From Vicia villosa (taxonomy: Eukaryota > Streptophyta > Magnoliopsida > Fabales > Fabaceae), in assembly GCF_029867415.1 (NCBI RefSeq), contig NW_026705295.1, positions 62,001-126,000 of the forward strand: a stretch of 64,000 nt of DNA, written 5' to 3'. Position numbers and translations under genes: made by a program. This document shows, one piece after another, positions 59,735-64,000 of this stretch (its first letter is position 1; each line of letters begins with the position of its first letter). A model generated the notes under the pieces. That model worked only from the letters and a program-made list of their open reading frames with translations, did no database searches and had not been told where the DNA came from.

Positions 59735-61732
59735 ATGAGTACGAAGAAGACAATCGTGCACTTTACTGTTTCTACTCCAGACATTAAGAAATTGAAGATC
59801 ATCAAAGAAAAATTGCCATCAGGTGCTTTGGATAGGTTTGAGATTCGCTATGGTAATATCTTGGATTTGCTAAGGGTAAAGGTGCAAGAAGAAGCTATCA
59901 CCGCTTTGGTACAATTCTATGATCCGCCTTTGAGATGTTTTACTTTCCAGGATTTTCAGTTAGCACCTACCATAGAAGAAATGGATGCTATGTTGGGTTT
60001 TTCGCGGATAAAAAAGGAATTCTATACTGGTGTGGGTAAGGAAGTTGACTTTTCAGATCTAGAAAAGGCTTTAGGAATGTCCGCTGCAGAATTAAAGGTA
60101 CATTATAAAACTGAGGGAGAAGTGCATGGGTTCAAAAGATCTTATTTGGAAAATCAAGCATTAATGTTTGCTCAAAGGAAACAATGGGACATTTGTGGAC
60201 ATGTATTAGCTCTTTTGGTTTTTGGTGTTGTTTTATTGCCAAAGAATATTGATTATGTTGATCCTACCGCTATCCATGCTTTCACTTCTTTTAGGCTTTT
60301 TGACAAAGATCCAACTCCGACTATCCTCGCTAACATTTACTATGCTATTCATATGAGGTATGAAAGAAAGAGAGGAGTGCTAGTGTGTTGTGTTCATTTG
60401 CTCTATTCTTGGTTGACTTCCCATCTCTACAAAGCTAGTTGCTTCATCAAAGAATTAACTAGGAATGATTGGTCTCAAAAATTAAGGGCTCTTAAAGCGG
60501 ATTCTATTCTATGGTATGCAAGAAAATTAAATTCAGATAAGATCATTTACAAATGCGGAGAATTCAACAATGTGCCATTGATAGGAACTCTTGGTTGTAT
60601 TAATTATAATCCTGCTTTAGCACTACGTCAATTGGGTCATTCCATGGATAAAGAACCTTCCGAGCAACGTATAAAAGAATTAATTTTGCATGACAATGGG
60701 AAAGGTGAACCAAGAACATGGAAAAAGGTAATTCAAGCTTGGAGCAATGTTCAAAGGAGAGACTTTGGGCCAAAGAATGTAATTGCAAAAGCAGCTTATA
60801 CCACATGGGTTCAAGAAAGAGTTAAGAAAGTGTTGCTTCCTTTTGTCGTGGATCCCGCCTACAAGCCTGATTCTCCTGATCCTGTTCCTTTATCCATCGA
60901 AGAGATAGAAGGAATCAGGGCTGCCCTAGAGGCGTCCCGAAAGGAGAAAGAGAAATTAGAACTTGATTTGCATCAACTTACTAATGAAAGGAGCCAACTA
61001 CGCTTTGACCTTAAAGAGAAAAATCAAGAACTCCAAGCGATGAAAGAAGAAAATGATAGGCAAAGAAGTAAAAGAAAGCGTGCAACCGAAGGAGTTCTAA
61101 GTGCTAATTTTAATCTAGAATCGCATAATGAAAGGTTGGCACAAGCGGATGTAGAGATTGCAAAATGGAGAAGGCGTTATGAAAAGGCTTCCCATGACAA
61201 AGCGGAATCCGAAAAAAATCTAGAAGCTGTGGTCTTCGAATTAACGGATAGAACTAAGGACCAAGAAGTGGAAATAAGGGATTTAAAGTTTGATCTTCAA
61301 GAGGCCCGCAATGCTGGACAAGAAGAACGCACAAGGAGGTTAACCGCGGAAGAAGCACTTTTACAGCGCACTGATGAGCGTCATAGAGCACTTCAAGCTT
61401 TGGCCGTGCTTAGGCAATTACTACTAAGGCAAAAGGAGTTATGTGATGCTGCAAGGGATGAAAGGGACTATTGGGAGAGACAATACACAATTGTTTCTAC
61501 TGCTTATGAGCACGTGAGCATGGTTCCTAAGATGCTTGAAGAATACGAGAAGTGCCGCGATAATTATGACAAGCTAGTTTACTTGTGCAACGATCTAATC
61601 CTAGACATCCCAAGGAGTTTGGCAAAGGCGGAGACCTCTCTTGTTATCCTTCCCAAAGAAGTCAAGGAATTCATAGAGCTTTGTAGAGATATGGTGGATA
61701 AGTTCAAGGAGGACATCCAAAGGCGTTCTTAG
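59735..61732 (+). CDS. Ogre ORF1 protein, DUF7745-like
   Basis: The frame opens at 59648, but the more likely start is the Met at 59735 (MSTKKTIVHF), because the 29 residues before it come from AT-rich leader; this gives 665 aa. Residues about 20-400 hold a globular part with 'ITALVQFYDPPLRCFTFQDF', 'LAPTIEEMDAMLGF', 'AQRKQWDICGHVLALLVFG' and 'LKADSILWYARKLNSD', similar to the plant-transposon domain catalogued as DUF7745 (recalled). From about residue 405 to 600 it is charged and heptad-like, a long coiled coil (KEKEKLELDLHQLTNERSQL...). The function of Ogre ORF1 is not known; self-assembly through the coiled coil is plausible. No stop or frameshift. Confidence 0.85.
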   Translation: MSTKKTIVHFTVSTPDIKKLKIIKEKLPSGALDRFEIRYGNILDLLRVKVQEEAITALVQFYDPPLRCFTFQDFQLAPTIEEMDAMLGFSRIKKEFYTGVGKEVDFSDLEKALGMSAAELKVHYKTEGEVHGFKRSYLENQALMFAQRKQWDICGHVLALLVFGVVLLPKNIDYVDPTAIHAFTSFRLFDKDPTPTILANIYYAIHMRYERKRGVLVCCVHLLYSWLTSHLYKASCFIKELTRNDWSQKLRALKADSILWYARKLNSDKIIYKCGEFNNVPLIGTLGCINYNPALALRQLGHSMDKEPSEQRIKELILHDNGKGEPRTWKKVIQAWSNVQRRDFGPKNVIAKAAYTTWVQERVKKVLLPFVVDPAYKPDSPDPVPLSIEEIEGIRAALEASRKEKEKLELDLHQLTNERSQLRFDLKEKNQELQAMKEENDRQRSKRKRATEGVLSANFNLESHNERLAQADVEIAKWRRRYEKASHDKAESEKNLEAVVFELTDRTKDQEVEIRDLKFDLQEARNAGQEERTRRLTAEEALLQRTDERHRALQALAVLRQLLLRQKELCDAARDERDYWERQYTIVSTAYEHVSMVPKMLEEYEKCRDNYDKLVYLCNDLILDIPRSLAKAETSLVILPKEVKEFIELCRDMVDKFKEDIQRRS

Positions 61733-62221
61733 TTTTAGATTATTTTCCTTTTTTCCAAGTATTTTCAATTTGTTATTTCAATTTCTATCTTTGTTAACCG
61801 ACAATGGAGTTTGTTTTTAGTATTTTATTTCAATAAAGTGTGTTTCTTTTTCGTTACTCATCGTTTCTATAAATATTCGCCAACCTTGTTTACCTCTTAA
61901 AAAAAAACATATGTGTATATACATGTACAAAAGAAAAAGAAAAATAAATACATATGCAAAAAAAATATATACATAATACATATGTGCAAAAAAGGAAAAA
62001 ATGTACATGTATATATATAAAAAAAAAGAGGAAATAATATATAAATATATATGTGTATTATAATAGTGTGGATAAGACATAAACATTGCATAACCATATC
62101 ATTCATAGCATGCATATCATATTTATTTTTTCAAAACATTAAAAAAAAACCTATCTTCATCTCCAGTCACACCATTGCAACTCGATCACTCATCCAGACC
62201 AGAGCTCAGAAGAAGAAAGCA
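61733..62221. other. ORF1-gag spacer
   Basis: AT-rich; 61905-62060 has repeated 'tatacatgta', 'acatatgtgcaaaaa' and A runs. How gag is translated from the same RNA (splicing, reinitiation) cannot be told; no clear splice pair was chosen. Confidence 0.5.
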
Positions 62222-64000
62222 ATGGAACAGCTAGAGCAGAACCAAGCCGCCCTTCGTGAAGAAATGACCCAGCTGAAAGGTATTGTTGAAGACCTCCAGG
62301 GAGGAATGGCCCAAGTGCTGAGCTTCATGAAAGACCTCAAAGATAAGCAAGACAAAGCTAAAGAAGTTCATGATCAGTATGAAGAGATACCTAAAGATGG
62401 CAACCCATTGTTAGGATATGTTCGAGGCTATGACCCTCACAAAACGAATGCTCACGCATCTAAAAGGGTCACCACGACCCATGAAGAGGGAGAGGCTTCT
62501 CAAGAAGGATTTAGCCCTACTACTCAGAAAGAAGGGACGTCTTGCACAGTTCGCATTCCAATCAACAATCCGCTTAGGGATGAGGACTACTTGGACCTAC
62601 AGTATGGGGACACTAATGACACAGATCAAGTCCCTCAACCAAAGCTGACCTCTGCTGATTCTGGGGAGAATTCCAAGGAGAGTGGACAAATCAAGGCGCT
62701 GGAAGAAAGGATGAAAGCAATGGAAGGATATGATGCCTTCGATGTGGATACCTATGAAATGAGCTTGGTGCCGGATTTGACTATTCCTCATAAATTCAAG
62801 ATACCCGACTTTGAAAAGTACAAGGGACTCTCTTGTCCGAGGAGTCACTTGCGCATGTATGTGCGAAAAATGGCTGCTTATGCTCATGATCAAAAGCTGA
62901 TGATGCATTTTTTCCAAGATAGCTTGAGTGGAGCATCGGTTGACTGGTACATGCAATTAGAGAAGTCTCACATCCGAAGCTGGACCGACCTTGCTAATAC
63001 GTTCCTAAAACAATATAAATACAATTTGGACATGGCGCCCGATCGGATGCAACTCCAAAATTTGTCACAAAAGAAAGAGGAATCGTTTAAGGAGTATGCA
63101 CAGAGATGGAGGGAAATGGCCTCCCGAGTCCAACCTCCCCTGTTGGAAAAAGAACTCGTAAAAATGTTTATGGCTACATTACAAGGGCCGTACTACGATA
63201 AAATGGTAGGGAGTGTGTCCTCAGGGTTTTCAGATTTAGTGGTTATTGGTGAAAGGATAGAAGACGGAATTAAGAGCGGGAAAATACAAGGAGTATCATC
63301 TAACTCTTATCACTCAAAGAGGCCCACCTCAACCTTCGCTAAAAAGAAGGAAGGGGAGACCAACGCAGTAGTGCATCAAGAGTTTAGACCTCCTATGACA
63401 TACTCACCTCAACCAAGATTCCAAGGCCCTCCGAGGAAGTTCGACCCTTTGCCCACTTCTAAAAGCGAGATACTGAAGCATCTATTAAACGAGCAGTTAG
63501 TGGAACTCAGGCCTATGCCACCTCCGATTCCCGGAAAGACTATGCCCAATTTCAAAGCTAATGAGAGGTGTGAATTTCACGCCAATTCTCCGGGGCATAC
63601 ATTGGAAAAATGTTGGGCCTTTAGGCACAAGGTTCAGGACCTGATAGAGTCAGGAGCAATTGCTTTTGACAAACCTAATGTGAAGACAAACCCTATGCCC
63701 CGTCATGATGGCACAGTTAATGCAATAGATGTAGTCACCGAGCAAGAGTTTGTTCAACAACGGAGCTCCCCCATAGATGCCCTTAAGAGGTATCTACTTG
63801 CAAAGGGGTTCGTCCTCGAACATAACGAAGCCTTTAAGACAACCTTGCAAAGACTCGTGAATCAAGGGTTAGTTCAGTTTAAAGAATATCCTGAGGAAGA
63901 GTATGTGGCCATGCTGGACAGGAATGAACCGTTAATAATACCAAGACAAGGGGCAAGGAAGACGTTGATCATCCCTTGCGCCAAAGCCACACTGCTGATA
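62222..64000 (+). CDS. Ogre gag (gag-pro), open to the window end
   Basis: 593 codons without a stop, incomplete at the 3' side. N-terminal coiled coil (residues about 1-45, 'LEQNQAALREEMTQLKGIVE'). The retrotransposon gag/capsid domain spans about 180-350: 'PHKFKIPDFEKYKGLSCPRS', ASVDWYMQL, 'FLKQYKYNLDMAPDRMQLQN', 'ESFKEYAQRWREMASRVQPP'. One zinc knuckle at about 455-470, CEFHANSPGHTLEKC, has His in place of the second Cys (C-H-H-C). 'RRLV/LVNQGLVQF'-like and 'EYPEEEYVAML' segments follow, as in Tat gag before protease. The capsid forms the virus-like particle of the element. Start chosen at 62222, the first Met in frame; the frame is open some way upstream, so a spliced or earlier start is possible. 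Confidence 0.85.
   Translation, partial: MEQLEQNQAALREEMTQLKGIVEDLQGGMAQVLSFMKDLKDKQDKAKEVHDQYEEIPKDGNPLLGYVRGYDPHKTNAHASKRVTTTHEEGEASQEGFSPTTQKEGTSCTVRIPINNPLRDEDYLDLQYGDTNDTDQVPQPKLTSADSGENSKESGQIKALEERMKAMEGYDAFDVDTYEMSLVPDLTIPHKFKIPDFEKYKGLSCPRSHLRMYVRKMAAYAHDQKLMMHFFQDSLSGASVDWYMQLEKSHIRSWTDLANTFLKQYKYNLDMAPDRMQLQNLSQKKEESFKEYAQRWREMASRVQPPLLEKELVKMFMATLQGPYYDKMVGSVSSGFSDLVVIGERIEDGIKSGKIQGVSSNSYHSKRPTSTFAKKKEGETNAVVHQEFRPPMTYSPQPRFQGPPRKFDPLPTSKSEILKHLLNEQLVELRPMPPPIPGKTMPNFKANERCEFHANSPGHTLEKCWAFRHKVQDLIESGAIAFDKPNVKTNPMPRHDGTVNAIDVVTEQEFVQQRSSPIDALKRYLLAKGFVLEHNEAFKTTLQRLVNQGLVQFKEYPEEEYVAMLDRNEPLIIPRQGARKTLIIPCAKATLLI

Larger units (their letters stand above)
55884..64000 (+). mobile_element. 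Ogre (Ty3/gypsy, Tat lineage) retrotransposon, 5' half
   Basis: Order seen: 5' LTR (55884-58944), PBS (58947), leader with conserved block (59215-59530), ORF1 (59735-61732), gag (62222 to the window end). An extra ORF before gag is the diagnostic feature of Ogre elements. Both reading frames are open, so this copy may be potentially active; protease, the intron, RT/RH, integrase and the 3' LTR lie beyond the window. The five bases before the LTR are GGGTG, the expected TSD to look for on the far side. Confidence 0.9.

Overview
This window is plant nuclear DNA made almost entirely of transposable elements. The one gene I would defend as an intact host gene is an alpha-expansin at 48709-50944 (minus strand, three exons). 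The repeats point to a legume, most likely tribe Fabeae (Pisum/Vicia/Lathyrus type). The signs are Ogre-type Ty3/gypsy elements (TGTCATACCCC LTR start, an extra ORF before gag, a 3'UTR tandem array), SIRE-like copia LTRs, and F-box and PMD fragments of legume type. The species call is inference.

Layout. 1-6660: an LTR end, then decayed copia and Ty3/gypsy fragments. 8331-11505: a non-autonomous CACTA element (3-bp TSD TAT) carrying a broken Ulp1-like (C48) protease gene. 13300: a lone CACTA terminus. 13708-17843: a hAT-like element, itself invaded at 14616-17780 by an element with about 70-bp TIRs that carries a plant-mobile-domain (PMD) gene with three in-frame TAG codons. 18900-22340: decayed Tat/Athila gag, protease and RT pieces. 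22345-26319: a 4-kb Tat/Ogre-type LTR containing paired AAATCGATTT palindromes.

28475-47929 is the structural centrepiece, a nest of elements with target-site duplications (TSDs) visible at every level. A small poly(A)-tailed retroposon (10-bp TSD) was hit by a solo LTR (28655-30363), a hAT element (30936-31484) and a PIF/Harbinger element (31590-47864, TSD TAA). The Harbinger encodes a Myb/SANT-like ORF1 and a DDE transposase. Its ORF1 was then split by a young non-autonomous Ogre-like retrotransposon (35114-45430), one LTR of which took a hAT MITE (43767-44211).

48709-52160 holds the expansin gene with two small MITEs and a CT/TA microsatellite upstream. 52990-55883 is an unidentified repeat with a tandem array, split by a SIRE-like solo LTR. 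55884 to the window end is a plus-strand Ogre: 3.06-kb 5' LTR, PBS, leader, intact ORF1 (DUF7745-like domain plus long coiled coil) and an open gag that runs off the window.

The main points for follow-up are: (i) tRNA-like cassettes (A/B-box-like, followed by T runs) at matching positions in Ogre LTRs and elsewhere; (ii) an apparently autonomous/non-autonomous Ogre pair sharing LTR ends, PBS and a roughly 300-bp leader; (iii) a 47-bp tandem array with a four-unit higher-order repeat in the 3' region of the non-autonomous Ogre; and (iv) two families of evenly organised palindromes. All alignments and splice calls were made by eye, with no database search.
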